Source: Gemmatales bacterium (GTDB lineage Bacteria > Planctomycetota > Planctomycetia > Gemmatales > HRBIN36). From it: a DNA stretch of 64,000 nucleotides. The translations under genes and the position numbers were made by a program. The stretch spans positions 1 to 64,000 of the forward strand of contig JANXCQ010000015.1 of NCBI GenBank assembly GCA_025060195.1, written 5' to 3'. Below, piece after piece: positions 1 to 8,764 of the stretch. Under the pieces are notes generated by a model. It was not told the origin of the DNA. It did not search any database and was given only the letters and a program-made list of their open reading frames with translations. The first letter of the stretch is position 1. Every line of letters starts with the position of its first letter.

Positions 1-174
1 GGCCGCGGCTAAGCTGCGAAATAAGGCTGTGTCCACGAGGTGATCCGCCTGGTCATTGGCAATCAGGGCCACACGCCGTCCCTGCTGGATGTAATGCCGT
101 GCTAATCCCAGCAACGTGGTGGTCTTGCCCGCGCCTAAAAATCCACCCACCATCACAAAGCGCACTGGTCTCAT
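1..174 (-). CDS. CobW/G3E-type P-loop GTPase, partial (N-terminus only)
   Basis: Only the first 58 codons are present; the gene runs off the left edge. The protein starts [20 protein letters not shown], which has the Walker A pattern [10 protein letters not shown] (residues 10-19) typical of the CobW/HypB/UreG G3E GTPases. These proteins use GTP to deliver metals or handle cofactors. After it comes an ALIANDQ stretch, like the second conserved strand of the family. The ATG at 174-172 is preceded by AAAGGAG with suitable spacing, so the start is well supported. The substrate cannot be told from this fragment. It lies upstream on the minus strand in the same direction as the next two genes, but the 54-base gap leaves co-transcription open. 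Confidence 0.85.
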   Translation of the reverse strand, partial: MRPVRFVMVGGFLGAGKTTTLLGLARHYIQQGRRVALIANDQADHLVDTALFRSLAAA

Positions 175-228
175 GCCGACACTCCTTTCGGGCCAAATAT
201 CGCGCAGCCTCCCTTACCTGAAAGTCCG

Positions 229-666
229 CTAATATTGTTCGGAATCCTTCCAGACGGCGTAGGTCTCTAAATATTCGGCTAAGGTTTCCATGTTCCTGAT
301 GAACGTGGCCATTCTGATTTCGTGGTTATTGAGCCAGCGTCCCTCTGGGTCTTGTGTTTGAAGAATAGTTCGTACCTTAGGCTCCAGTTGGTCGAGCCGT
401 GAGCGAAGCGCTTGCCGCGTTATTGGTCGTTTGGATTGGTCAAGAAACCTCTGCCGTCCGACACGCTGCAGATGCTCGACTTCTTTCATCAAAGCGGGTA
501 TGCCGTATTCGCCCTGGAACGAATAGTGTGTCGGGAGGTCGTCCTCGGTGTAAACGAGTTCATAGCGCTTAAGACCAATAAAGCGGGCGATGGGCCGGCC
601 GTTAGTATCCCATTTCGGCCCTTCCAGGGTCAACGTCGTGCATACCACTAGAAGCGGGAGAATCAT
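229..666 (-). CDS. hypothetical protein, 145 aa
   Basis: I do not recognise this protein. It begins with a short hydrophobic stretch (MILPLLVVCTTLTL), too short for a convincing signal peptide, followed by a charged, soluble-looking chain with Arg/Gln/Glu-rich helices around residues 60-105 and a Tyr-rich end. The in-frame region upstream reaches a TGA without another plausible start codon, so the ATG at 666 is the likely start, but the only SD-like sequence (AAGGAG) is about 30 bases away. It follows the helicase gene on the same strand with a 67-base gap and precedes the CobW gene. Function unknown; reality as a gene is likely from length and position but not certain. Confidence 0.5.
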   Translation of the reverse strand: MILPLLVVCTTLTLEGPKWDTNGRPIARFIGLKRYELVYTEDDLPTHYSFQGEYGIPALMKEVEHLQRVGRQRFLDQSKRPITRQALRSRLDQLEPKVRTILQTQDPEGRWLNNHEIRMATFIRNMETLAEYLETYAVWKDSEQY

Positions 667-733
667 ATCGGGGCGAAATAGACGGGCCGACCTATCGGCT
701 CCTTGAGGTCTGTGGCAATCTCAAGGAAAGCTA

Positions 734-3127
734 TCAGTTCGAAGGTTCGAGTCCGCCACCGAAAGGGCGCGCTTGAGAAGCCCAGATGCGAGTAGTATCT
801 TCGGGAGTAAAAAGTATCTCTGAGGCTTGGGTGGCGACGGCGATGGCTTCGGCCAGGGCGTGGGGGTGCTCGCGCGCCGTTTCGCCTTCGACCACATCGG
901 CAGCTTGGGCCTCTTCGACAAATTGGTCGGTGCTGGTCGGGTCTACTGCGCGGCAGCTGGCTGTCAGTCGTGCGGCGATGTCCACCATTTCCTCATGCCA
1001 GGCCTGGGGGTCGCCCTCGGTGGGTCGGGCATCCGCAAATTCTCCACACAGTAAAATGAGGCGGAGAAGATGTCGGAAGATGATCCCTTCCTGTTTGGCC
1101 AGGTCGCGGGCGGCGATGTACTTATTGAAATCGCCGCCCATCTCTAACAATTCTCCCGCTGACCAGACGGGGACGATTTTCAGGTCGTTCACTTCGGGAT
1201 ACAACTCTTGAAAAAGGAGACGGAGTTTGTCGGCAAGAACGGGAGGCCGCTCTTCAGGTTCCCAGTCAACGGGTTCGTCGTCGTCATCGTCTTCTCCGTT
1301 TTCGGGAATCGGGGCGGCCATGAGTCCGCGACGTATCAGTTCCGGATCAAGGCGCGTAATGGCCAAAGGTCCTGGTGGGAGTTTGTCGGGACCTGGGACT
1401 CGAACTTTACGGCGCAACGAGGTCGGGATTTCCAGGACACTCTCCAGAGCCTGCAAGCGTTCGCGACGGTCGGCGATGCCGAGCATGTCCAATAAATAGG
1501 CGCCGTAAAGCGGGTGAATACTGCGAAACAATAGAAGTGTGTCGAGTTTGTCCGTGGCCTGGGCGGCGATGGGCACGTACTCGGAATTAGCCTGCTCCTC
1601 GCTGGGAGGTTCCGGTTCGAGGCGCACGAAGCCGGCCCGATGTAATACACGAAGCATGATATCGAGAGTTTTTTCTGCAGCGCTGATTTGATGAGGCGGC
1701 AACAAGCGTTTGCGTACCATCTGGCGGACGGGGTCAATTTCTGGGGAGATTTTGAGCATGTACGCCAACAAGCGCCACGGAAGTTGTCCCTTGCTTGCGA
1801 GTTTCCCAGGCGGTGAATTGCGAAGCCGATGGAAGTCGCCTTCGCTCCAATAAACTTGATTTTCGCGTCGGCTCGGTTTCTTGCGTTTGAGTTCTTTTTT
1901 GAGTTTGAGCAGGATGGGGTCTTTTGTGTCTTCGGGAATGGCTTCGTATTTTTCACGCCAGCGGTGAATGCGTACGTCATCTTCGTGGGCCAGGGCGAAA
2001 ACATAGCCCTGCGTGTCGTATTGGGGTCGCCCAGCACGACCAAAAATCTGGTGCGCCGTGCTGGGGTCAATCAGCTTCTGTTTGCCTGGAGGCCCCTTGA
2101 CGAGCGTGCTGAGCACGACGCTCCGGGCGGGTAAATTGATGCCGGCGGAGAGCGTTTCCGTGCAGACAACGACGGCCAAGAGTTTGCGTTCAAACAGTTC
2201 GCCCACGACGCGCCGATATTTCGGCAACAAACCCGCATGATGAACCCCGACACCACGCCGCAGCATTTGCTTCAGTTTAGGCCCCACGCCGTGCTTCCAG
2301 TCGAGTTTGTCCACCTCAGCATTGACACGGCGACGGGTTTCTTCGTCCAGGAGGGGAAGTCCTTTGAGTTGCTCCGCAATCGTCCAGCACTCTTCGCGGT
2401 TGAAGCAAAAAACCAGGGCCGGGGTTTTGCGCGTCTCGGGCGACCCTTGGGCCATCCATTGAATTTGCTCCGTGAGGAATTGGTCGGGCACGTACTGATA
2501 AGTCAACGGCACACGTCGCTCCTGGCTTTGGACGAGCTCGAGTTGTCGGCCATGGCACCGATGCAGCCAGTTGAGAAACTCGGGAGCATTGCCCACCGTG
2601 GCGGACAACAGCAACAAGCGAACCTGTTTGGGCAACAGGGCCAAGGTCAGTTCCCACACGATGCCGCGTTCAGGGTCGTTGAAATTGTGAAATTCGTCCA
2701 TAACCACCGCGGAAACGTGGGAGAAATCAAAACCACGTGGTTGCAGCAAACGATTGAGCAAAATCTCAGCCACCACTACCAGGATGCGTGCCTGGGGATT
2801 AACCCGCCGGTTGCCGGTGACCAGACCGACATCGTCGGGGGAAAAGCCCCATTTTTCGGCCAGGCAGCGCAGCTCATCGAACTTTTGTTCGGTCAAGGCA
2901 ATGAGCGGCGTGGTATAGTAAGCGGTAGTGCCGTTATGCAGAGCTTCAAACAAAGCAGCGTGGGCAATCACGGTTTTGCCCATGCCTGTGGGCGCGCACA
3001 CCAACACCCCCTGTTCCGAGGCAAACCAAGCTAATAGCGCTTCCTCCTGTACCGGGTACAGGTCAAACGGCAATTGTTCCAGGAACCGTTCGTAAATGGC
3101 GTCACGACTCAGGACATCGGGCGGCAT
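734..3127 (-). CDS. Ski2-like DExH-box helicase
   Basis: A 797-residue superfamily 2 helicase that should use ATP to unwind or remodel RNA or DNA. Visible motifs in order: a Q-motif-like YPVQEEAL (24-31), Walker A APTGMGKT (45-52), TTPLIALTEQK, the DExH box as DEFH (144-147), motif III SAT (175-177), HHAGLLPKYR (296-305), TETLSAGINLP (323-333) and motif VI QIFGRAGRPQYD (about 360-371). HHAGLLP and GINLPA are hallmarks of the Ski2/Lhr-like group. The C-terminal half has an Asp/Glu run near residue 610 and no other domain I recognise. Substrate and process are unknown. The ATG at 3127 lies back to back with rfbD on the plus strand, with about 50 bases between the starts. Confidence 0.85.
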   Translation of the reverse strand: MPPDVLSRDAIYERFLEQLPFDLYPVQEEALLAWFASEQGVLVCAPTGMGKTVIAHAALFEALHNGTTAYYTTPLIALTEQKFDELRCLAEKWGFSPDDVGLVTGNRRVNPQARILVVVAEILLNRLLQPRGFDFSHVSAVVMDEFHNFNDPERGIVWELTLALLPKQVRLLLLSATVGNAPEFLNWLHRCHGRQLELVQSQERRVPLTYQYVPDQFLTEQIQWMAQGSPETRKTPALVFCFNREECWTIAEQLKGLPLLDEETRRRVNAEVDKLDWKHGVGPKLKQMLRRGVGVHHAGLLPKYRRVVGELFERKLLAVVVCTETLSAGINLPARSVVLSTLVKGPPGKQKLIDPSTAHQIFGRAGRPQYDTQGYVFALAHEDDVRIHRWREKYEAIPEDTKDPILLKLKKELKRKKPSRRENQVYWSEGDFHRLRNSPPGKLASKGQLPWRLLAYMLKISPEIDPVRQMVRKRLLPPHQISAAEKTLDIMLRVLHRAGFVRLEPEPPSEEQANSEYVPIAAQATDKLDTLLLFRSIHPLYGAYLLDMLGIADRRERLQALESVLEIPTSLRRKVRVPGPDKLPPGPLAITRLDPELIRRGLMAAPIPENGEDDDDDEPVDWEPEERPPVLADKLRLLFQELYPEVNDLKIVPVWSAGELLEMGGDFNKYIAARDLAKQEGIIFRHLLRLILLCGEFADARPTEGDPQAWHEEMVDIAARLTASCRAVDPTSTDQFVEEAQAADVVEGETAREHPHALAEAIAVATQASEILFTPEDTTRIWASQARPFGGGLEPSN

Positions 3128-3176
3128 TTCCGTATTGTACCGTCATAGACGGCACCATGCTATTGCGGGAGGAAGT

Positions 3177-4040
3177 GTGACCGATTATTTGATTATTGGT
3201 GGGACGGGTCAACTCGGGCAAGCCTTTGCACGGCGTTTAGGCAGCCGGGCAAAAGCAGTGAGCCGGCCTCAGTTTGATCTAACCGTTCCCGGTGCCGCGG
3301 AGGCCTTGCTACGGCAATATTGTCCGCGGATTGTGCTGAACTGTGCGGCCTACAACCATGTGGATCAGGCGGAGAATGAGCCGCACCAAGCTTTCGCTAT
3401 CAACGCGTTTGCAGTGCGTGAATTGGCTCAGGCATGCGCTCAGGCAGGCGCGTTGTTGGTACACTTCAGTACTGATTATGTATTTGGCTTAGCCCGGGAT
3501 CGTCGGCACCCATACGTGGAAAGTGACTTATCCGGTCCCCTTAGCGTCTATGGGGCCAGCAAGTTGGTGGGTGAGTATTTTGTCCGCGCTATAACTATGC
3601 AGCACTTAGTGGTGCGTACCTGCGGATTGTATGGCTTGCCAGGAACGGGCGGAAAAAAAACCAATTTCGTCGAAGCGATACTAAACAAGGCATGTCGCGG
3701 CGAAGAGTTGAACGTGGTTACGGATCAAGTTTGCTCGCCGACCTATGTGAATGACTTAGTCGAGGGTGTGCTCAAATGTTTAGATCGCGGCGTAAATGGC
3801 CTAATACATTTAGTCAACGAGGGAGAGGTGTCCTGGTATGACTTCGCAAGCAGTGTCCTACGGCTCGCGGGGCTTAGCGCAACGATCAAGCCCATTCGGT
3901 CGAGCGAATTAGGTACCCGAGCGCCAAGGCCTACTTATAGTGCATTAGCAAGTGAACGTGCCGAAGCTCCCCGATTGCGTCCCTGGCAAGCCGCCTTAGC
4001 AGAGTACATCGAGTTACGTCGTCAGATGGGCCTACCATAA
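3177..4040 (+). CDS. rfbD: dTDP-4-dehydrorhamnose reductase
   Basis: A 287-residue short-chain dehydrogenase-type reductase that makes dTDP-L-rhamnose with NADPH, for cell-surface polysaccharide. The N-terminal Rossmann motif is GGTGQLG (8-14). FSTDYVFG (97-104) and the catalytic YGASK (Y125, K129) are intact, and the late CSPTYVNDLVEG motif is typical of RfbD/RmlD. I choose the GTG at 3177, preceded by GGGAGGAA, over an upstream start at 3096, because the reading frame upstream overlaps the start of the divergent helicase and adds no conserved sequence. No other rhamnose pathway gene is adjacent. Length matches the family. Confidence 0.9.
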   Translation: MTDYLIIGGTGQLGQAFARRLGSRAKAVSRPQFDLTVPGAAEALLRQYCPRIVLNCAAYNHVDQAENEPHQAFAINAFAVRELAQACAQAGALLVHFSTDYVFGLARDRRHPYVESDLSGPLSVYGASKLVGEYFVRAITMQHLVVRTCGLYGLPGTGGKKTNFVEAILNKACRGEELNVVTDQVCSPTYVNDLVEGVLKCLDRGVNGLIHLVNEGEVSWYDFASSVLRLAGLSATIKPIRSSELGTRAPRPTYSALASERAEAPRLRPWQAALAEYIELRRQMGLP

Positions 4041-5133
4041 CGCTGCGTCGGTTTGCTCACCAGGCTTCCATAGAATCAAGTTGCTGAAACAATCCTCGAC
4101 TGACCTAACGTTAGCCGACGGCTTATTCTGGCGGAAACCACAGGCACAGTCTACCGTGCCATAAGCGAGCACGGTTACCCCCCGGTTTTCATACCCTGTC
4201 TCTCGCTGAAAGCTCGTAGGCCCAGGCCTCGGCCAATGGCTCGAACAAAGACTCCACCATGACAGACTCACATCTTGCTCAGTTTAGTGTAACCGTAATC
4301 GCGAAAAGTGCCCCCGACCGGCACAGGGAGAAAAATCTGAGCCTTGAAATTGCCTAGGTGCCAACCTAACATCAGGGAACGCCTGACCCATCTTCTTGGC
4401 TGCCGAGTTACAACGTAGCAGCGTGCACGCACAGTGTATGTTGCGAGATACAATCGTTAGCTGCATGCTCTGCTGGTCATGCCGTGTGGTAGATGCCATC
4501 GCCGATTGTGATGATATGCGCTTTTAGCGTTCGACGCCGTCTGCTGTGTTGTCTGCGCTGCGTCAATCTGCGTTTTGTGCAGTTTCACTTGGCTGGCTCC
4601 TGCTTGATAACACTTAGCACGCGGTTTTCTCGCGGGAGCTACCAATGCGTCACGGTTTACGTAACGCCCCCAAATCATAGGGTAACGCTTAATGCGGAGT
4701 TCTCCGTTAGGGCAGTTAGGCGTTGAACCGCAGACTACACAGGCTATCGCAGAGCAAACGCGGAAAAGAGAGACGTTCGATGGATCACTGTTAGCGCCAT
4801 GGATTGATAGTCGTAGCCTGAATATGGACAAACAACCGCGGCCATCGAGTTGGTTCGTTGCCTAAACCTTACTAAGTTATCACTGACTTACGGTCGCGGT
4901 CTGTTTCCCATGCCGGGGTACGCTGACAGTCGCGCAGGTCGCAATTCGTGGCCGACAGCTTAGCGTTTTACCGAAAGGCGAGTTGTCTTGAAGCAGGTTT
5001 CATGTTCAGCGCTGCCGAGATGTGGCGTTATTGGCTGTCCTTAAGCAAGCAGGCTTGACAACGGGTGTACAATGTTGGGAGCTGTAGAAGTGAATTGAGG
5101 ACTGCGACAGCTTGGCATAAGGAGAAGAAAAGC
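4041..5133. other. long non-coding gap (about 1.1 kb)
   Basis: No convincing gene, tRNA or repeat is visible. Open frames on both strands (up to 124 codons on the minus strand at 4457-4831) have low-complexity, Cys/Arg-rich translations without family motifs and without SD sequences. A small hairpin, CGGAG-TT-CTCCG, lies near 4697. It could hold decayed genes or an unrecognised RNA. Confidence 0.5.
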
Positions 5134-5379
5134 ATGGTCGGAAAACGCGGCAAGCGTTTCGTCTTGCGTAAGCTGGATATGAAAGAATCGCGAAGCCGTA
5201 ACGCTCCTCGAAAGTATCAGGAACGGAGCCGTCGCGATGCCCGCATGCTCGAAATGTTGCGTCAAGGGACTTGGCCCTATACCCGAGTCGTCCGCAATTG
5301 GCTGGCCGTCAAGCTCGGCAAACCGCAGAATCGCATCACGCCAGAAGACATCCAGCAGCTCTTACAGGGCAAGGTGTGA
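5134..5379 (+). CDS. small basic protein, 81 aa, unknown
   Basis: I do not recognise this protein. It is strongly basic at the N-terminus (MVGKRGKRFVLRK, then clusters of Arg through residue 37) and ends in a short acidic-amphipathic stretch (RITPEDIQQLL). The ATG at 5134 is preceded by AAGGAG with 9 bases spacing, so I prefer it to the upstream in-frame start at 5065. The composition would fit an RNA- or DNA-binding protein, but that is inference only. It stands alone between a 1.1-kb gap and a 344-base gap before hemF. Confidence 0.6.
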   Translation: MVGKRGKRFVLRKLDMKESRSRNAPRKYQERSRRDARMLEMLRQGTWPYTRVVRNWLAVKLGKPQNRITPEDIQQLLQGKV

Positions 5380-5723
5380 ACGAATCGAGTCACTGAGGCC
5401 GCTTGTGCTTTGGCATCCCATTTCTCAGTTTTGGGAAAATATGAAGTTGGATATGAAGTTGTCAGCGCGATTTAATGCACGTCCGGCCATATTGGGGGTA
5501 CCTTCATGACCATCCGTTATCAATTGTCCCTTTATAAGCACGCAAAAGGGCGGCTTTCTAACATGCGGAAATAGCCGCGTTTAGTTTGGCCCGGCGTGAG
5601 TCGAGGAGTAGTCAAGCGGTTGGGCACACGACATGCTAGGACGTAATAATAGACATCCCCTCGATGGGCCGTATCCTAGCGCCCTTAGATGAAGAACGTC
5701 TGATAAAAATGGAGGTAAATGCC
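5380..5723. other. gap upstream of hemF
   Basis: Nothing identifiable except a short direct repeat, GATATGAAGTTG-like, around 5439-5461. It should contain the hemF promoter, but no clear -35/-10 pair was found. Confidence 0.4.
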
Positions 5724-6620
5724 ATGTTTGAGCAAGCAGCAGCTTACTTTCGCCAGTTGCAGGATCGGATCTGCCAAGCCCTCGAGGAAGTAGATGGTCG
5801 GGGACGGTTTCGTGAGGATGTGTGGGATCGTCCCGGCGGTGGCGGGGGACGCACACGCGTAATGTCAGAAGGAGCCGTCTTTGAAAAAGCCGGGGTGAAT
5901 TTCGCCCAGGCTTGGGGCGAATTTCCCGAAGACTTCGCGCGGACGATGCCCGGCGAGGGGCGGTCGTTCCAGGCAACGGGCATTTCTCTGGTGTTACATC
6001 CGCTGAGTCCGATGGTGCCCACGGTGCACGCGAACTTTCGTTTCCTGCGGAAAGGGGACGCCGCCTGGTTCGGAGGTGGCGCCGACCTGACACCTTATTA
6101 CCCTTACCTTGAAGATGTCGTGCATTTTCATCGCGTCTGGAAAAATGTTTGTGAACGCCATGCCCCGCTCATTGATTACCCGCGGTTGAAACAATGGTGC
6201 GACGAATACTTCTATCTGCCCCATCGGCGGGAGCATCGCGGGGTCGGCGGCATCTTCTTCGATTATCTACAAGGCGATCTCGACCGACTTTTCGCGTTTG
6301 TGCGGGATTGCGGCGACCATTTCCTAGAAAGCTATTTGCCCATTGTGCAACGGAGAAAAGACGAGCCTTACGGTGAACGCGAACGTTTCTTTCAGCAGGT
6401 GCGTCGCGGTCGCTACGTGGAATTCAATCTGATGTATGATCGGGGGACGCAGTTTGGTTTGCGGACGGGGGGGCGCGTCGAGTCCATCCTCATGTCGTTA
6501 CCGCCGACGGTGCGCTACGTTTACGACTACCGTCCCGAACCAGGAAGCCGCGAGGCTCAGCTGACGGAATACTTTCTCATTCCGCGGAATTGGGCGGACG
6601 AGCGATTACCCGGTGAGTAG
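5724..6620 (+). CDS. hemF: oxygen-dependent coproporphyrinogen III oxidase
   Basis: A 298-residue enzyme that uses O2 to decarboxylate coproporphyrinogen III to protoporphyrinogen IX in haem synthesis. Conserved blocks are unmistakable: GGGGRTRVM with GAVFEKAGVNFAQAWG (38-65), HPLSPMVPTVHANFRF (92-107), AWFGGGADLTPYYPY (114-128), HRREHRGVGGIFFDYL (167-182), and GRYVEFNLMYDRGTQFGL near the end. The ATG at 5724 has GGAGG with 8 bases spacing; an upstream in-frame ATG at 5664 would add 20 unconserved residues. Length is normal. Presence of HemF implies growth with oxygen. psuG follows after 5 bases, so the two are probably co-transcribed. Confidence 0.96.
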   Translation: MFEQAAAYFRQLQDRICQALEEVDGRGRFREDVWDRPGGGGGRTRVMSEGAVFEKAGVNFAQAWGEFPEDFARTMPGEGRSFQATGISLVLHPLSPMVPTVHANFRFLRKGDAAWFGGGADLTPYYPYLEDVVHFHRVWKNVCERHAPLIDYPRLKQWCDEYFYLPHRREHRGVGGIFFDYLQGDLDRLFAFVRDCGDHFLESYLPIVQRRKDEPYGERERFFQQVRRGRYVEFNLMYDRGTQFGLRTGGRVESILMSLPPTVRYVYDYRPEPGSREAQLTEYFLIPRNWADERLPGE

Positions 6621-6625
6621 CGCCC

Positions 6626-7549
6626 ATGCCGCATGGGTGGTCGGTTCACCACACAGTAGCGACAGCCTTACAAACACAGCGTAGCGTAGTAGCGCTGGAA
6701 TCGGCGTTTCTGACCCACGGTTTGCCTTACCCTGCGAACCTGGAAACTGCCCAGGCGATGCTAGAAGCGGTGCGGGCGGGCGGAAGCGTACCCGCCATCC
6801 TGGCCGTCTGGCAGGGCAGAGTCTGTATCGGTATCGACGACGAAATCCTATCGCGGTTAGCAGAAACATCAGCCTCGGGCCAGGTGCGCAAAGCAAGCCG
6901 ACGCGACTTGGCGTTGGTGGTCGAACAAGCGGCTAATGCTGGTCTTACCGTAGCCGCCTCGTTGTACATAGCTGCGCAAATGGGAATCCGTGTATTAGCC
7001 ACCGGAGGCTTGGGGGGAGTGCGTCGCAGCGACGTGGCCCAGTGGGACGTTTCCGCTGACTTATGGGAATTAGCGCAGCAACCTGTGGCAGTTGTGTGCA
7101 GCGGCGCGAAAAGCCTCATGGATGCCGAGGCAACGTGGGAATGGCTGGAAACGCTCAGCGTACCCGTAATCGGCTGGGATACGAACGATTGGCCGGCGTT
7201 TGTCCTGCGGAGCAGCGGTTTGCGTGTTTTGGCTGAGGCCCACAGTGCTGAGGAACTGGCCCACTGGTTATGTCGGCACTGGGATCACGGCGGACGAGGG
7301 ATAGTAGTAGCGGTGGCGCCCCCGATGGCACTCGATCCTGCCGAACACGAGGCGGCACTGCGCCAGGCCGAGCGTGAAGCCCAGCAGCAAGGCATCCACG
7401 GCCCGCACTGGACGCCGTTTATCCTGCGTCGGCTGGCCGAGCTAACCGGCGGTCGCAGTCTGGAGGCTAATCGCGCTTTATTGGTTCACAATGCCCAACG
7501 CGCTGGCCAGTTGGCCCAAGCCTTAGCCGCCATAAGAACGTGGGAGTAA
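6626..7549 (+). CDS. psuG: pseudouridine-5'-phosphate glycosidase
   Basis: A 307-residue enzyme that cleaves pseudouridine 5'-phosphate to uracil and ribose 5-phosphate, recycling modified nucleosides from RNA turnover. Conserved blocks: VALESAFLTHGLPYP with the catalytic Glu (E25), RKASRRDLALV, VLATGGLGGVRR (123-134), VCSGAKSLMDAEAT with the catalytic Lys (K162), and PFILRRLAELTGGRSLEANRA at the end. The family usually has His in GGIGGVHR; here it is Arg. No PsuK kinase or transporter is adjacent. It starts 5 bases after the hemF stop. Its ATG has no strong SD, which suggests translational coupling to hemF. Confidence 0.92.
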   Translation: MPHGWSVHHTVATALQTQRSVVALESAFLTHGLPYPANLETAQAMLEAVRAGGSVPAILAVWQGRVCIGIDDEILSRLAETSASGQVRKASRRDLALVVEQAANAGLTVAASLYIAAQMGIRVLATGGLGGVRRSDVAQWDVSADLWELAQQPVAVVCSGAKSLMDAEATWEWLETLSVPVIGWDTNDWPAFVLRSSGLRVLAEAHSAEELAHWLCRHWDHGGRGIVVAVAPPMALDPAEHEAALRQAEREAQQQGIHGPHWTPFILRRLAELTGGRSLEANRALLVHNAQRAGQLAQALAAIRTWE

Positions 7550-7723
7550 GTTCACCCGGCTAATTTGGCCCCATGTAGTATGACCGCGACGAAATACTCT
7601 GCCCTCCGGCGGCCATGGCGCCATACAATGTATGCAACTTAGTGAGCGGGTTAATCGCTCCAGCGGACCAGAGACGGTACTTGACCGTCAGCGGAACTTT
7701 TGACGCTAAGGAGGAAAGAAACC

Positions 7724-8140
7724 TTGACCGCCCCGCGACACTTGTACGAATGCTTATTGCTGTTTGACAGCAATAAGTATAACACGCAGAAAGATAAGCT
7801 CATTCAGCAGGTCCACCAGACCCTAGAACGACATGGGGCTACCATCGAAGTTAGCCGACTCTGGGACGAACGCCGACTCGTCTACCCAATCAAGAAACAG
7901 CGCAAGGGGAGTTACCATCTGATCTTTTTCCGAGCCCCGGGCAAAGCCTTACCCGCGATCCGGGAGGATTTCCGCATCAATGAGAATATCCTACGCTTTC
8001 TGATAATCAGGCATCATCCCAAAATGGAGGAAACGCTTTTGGCCTTTGGCCGGGATGAACAAGCTCTCGCCATCCAGGCGCCCGGCCTGGCAGAAGAAGT
8101 AGAAGCAGAAACGGCAGCCCAGCCCGCCGAATCGTCTTGA
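7724..8140 (+). CDS. rpsF: 30S ribosomal protein S6 (bS6)
   Basis: A 138-residue bS6. The chain RHLYECLLLFDSNKY, then ERHGATIEVSRLWDERRLVYPIKK and GSYHLIFFRAP, matches the S6 fold, with an acidic Ala/Glu-rich tail at the end as in many bacteria. The start is the TTG at 7724, preceded by AAGGAGGAA at 7708-7716; starting 8 codons earlier would place the SD inside the gene. It heads the operon with ssb, rplI and dnaB on the same strand. Confidence 0.93.
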   Translation: MTAPRHLYECLLLFDSNKYNTQKDKLIQQVHQTLERHGATIEVSRLWDERRLVYPIKKQRKGSYHLIFFRAPGKALPAIREDFRINENILRFLIIRHHPKMEETLLAFGRDEQALAIQAPGLAEEVEAETAAQPAESS

Positions 8141-8199
8141 CCGAGCAAGCGATCTTTTGTACACTATAGCGAAAGGATACCCCGGTTGGAGGAAGTAGC

Positions 8200-8697
8200 A
8201 TGGCCAATCTAAATAAGGTGTTGTTGATAGGTCGGCTGACGCGCGACCCGGAAGTCCGCACCTTTGCCAATGGTGGAAAGGTAGCCCGCTTTGGCTTCGC
8301 AGTAAATCGCCGGCGAAAAAACCCCCAGACGGGCCAATGGGAGGATGAACCTGTTTATCTGGAAATCGAGGCGTTCAACCGGGGCGAATTCGGTCGTATG
8401 GCCGACCAGGCGGAACAGTTTTTTACCAAAGGGCGTCAACTGTACATCGAGGGCCACCTCCGCCTCGACCAATGGACCAGCACCGACGGCCAAAAACGCC
8501 AACGTCTGGTGGTGGTGATGGACAGCTTTCAGTTTCTCGACAGCCGACCCGATAGCGAGAGCACGCCGACAGCGCGGTCCGCGTCCGTTGTCCGGCCTAG
8601 CGGTACCAGTGTCGCCCCGTTCGAAGCGGAACCCGCCGAAGATCCCTTTGCCGACTTGCCTGACCCTGATCCCGCCGACCAGGATATTCCTTTCTAA
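8200..8697 (+). CDS. ssb: single-stranded DNA-binding protein
   Basis: A 165-residue SSB that coats single-stranded DNA in replication and repair. It opens with MANLNKVLLIGRLTRDPEVR, followed by the OB-fold strands (VARFGFAVNRR, YLEIEAFNRGEFGRMA, LYIEGHLRLDQW). The linker is Pro/Ser/Asp-rich, and the tail ends DQDIPF, the acidic tip that recruits partner proteins. The ATG has a clear GGAGG SD. It lies between rpsF and rplI, the usual bacterial order apart from the missing rpsR. Confidence 0.95.
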   Translation: MANLNKVLLIGRLTRDPEVRTFANGGKVARFGFAVNRRRKNPQTGQWEDEPVYLEIEAFNRGEFGRMADQAEQFFTKGRQLYIEGHLRLDQWTSTDGQKRQRLVVVMDSFQFLDSRPDSESTPTARSASVVRPSGTSVAPFEAEPAEDPFADLPDPDPADQDIPF

Positions 8698-8698
8698 C

Positions 8699-8724
8699 AC
8701 CCGCGCTAACTCTGGCGTGCGGGT
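8699..8724. other. short inverted repeat between ssb and rplI
   Basis: ACCCGC (8699-8704) can pair with GCGGGT (8719-8724), leaving a 14-base loop. There is no U-run after it, so it is not a clear terminator. It may be a processing or attenuation hairpin inside the operon, at the place where rpsR is often found in other bacteria. Confidence 0.35.
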
Positions 8725-8764
8725 TCAAGATTGCACAGCTCCAATATAGATTTGAGGTCTATCC

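Noticed and set aside
2237-3034. 265-codon plus-strand frame inside the helicase gene
   Set aside because: It lies opposite a clearly conserved helicase and has no motifs of its own.
4457-4831. 124-codon minus-strand open frame
   Set aside because: No SD, no family motif and an odd Cys/Arg-rich translation.
5055-5073. TTGACA and TACAAT as a sigma-70 promoter before the 81-aa gene
   Set aside because: The two hexamers are only 7 bases apart; a working promoter needs about 17.
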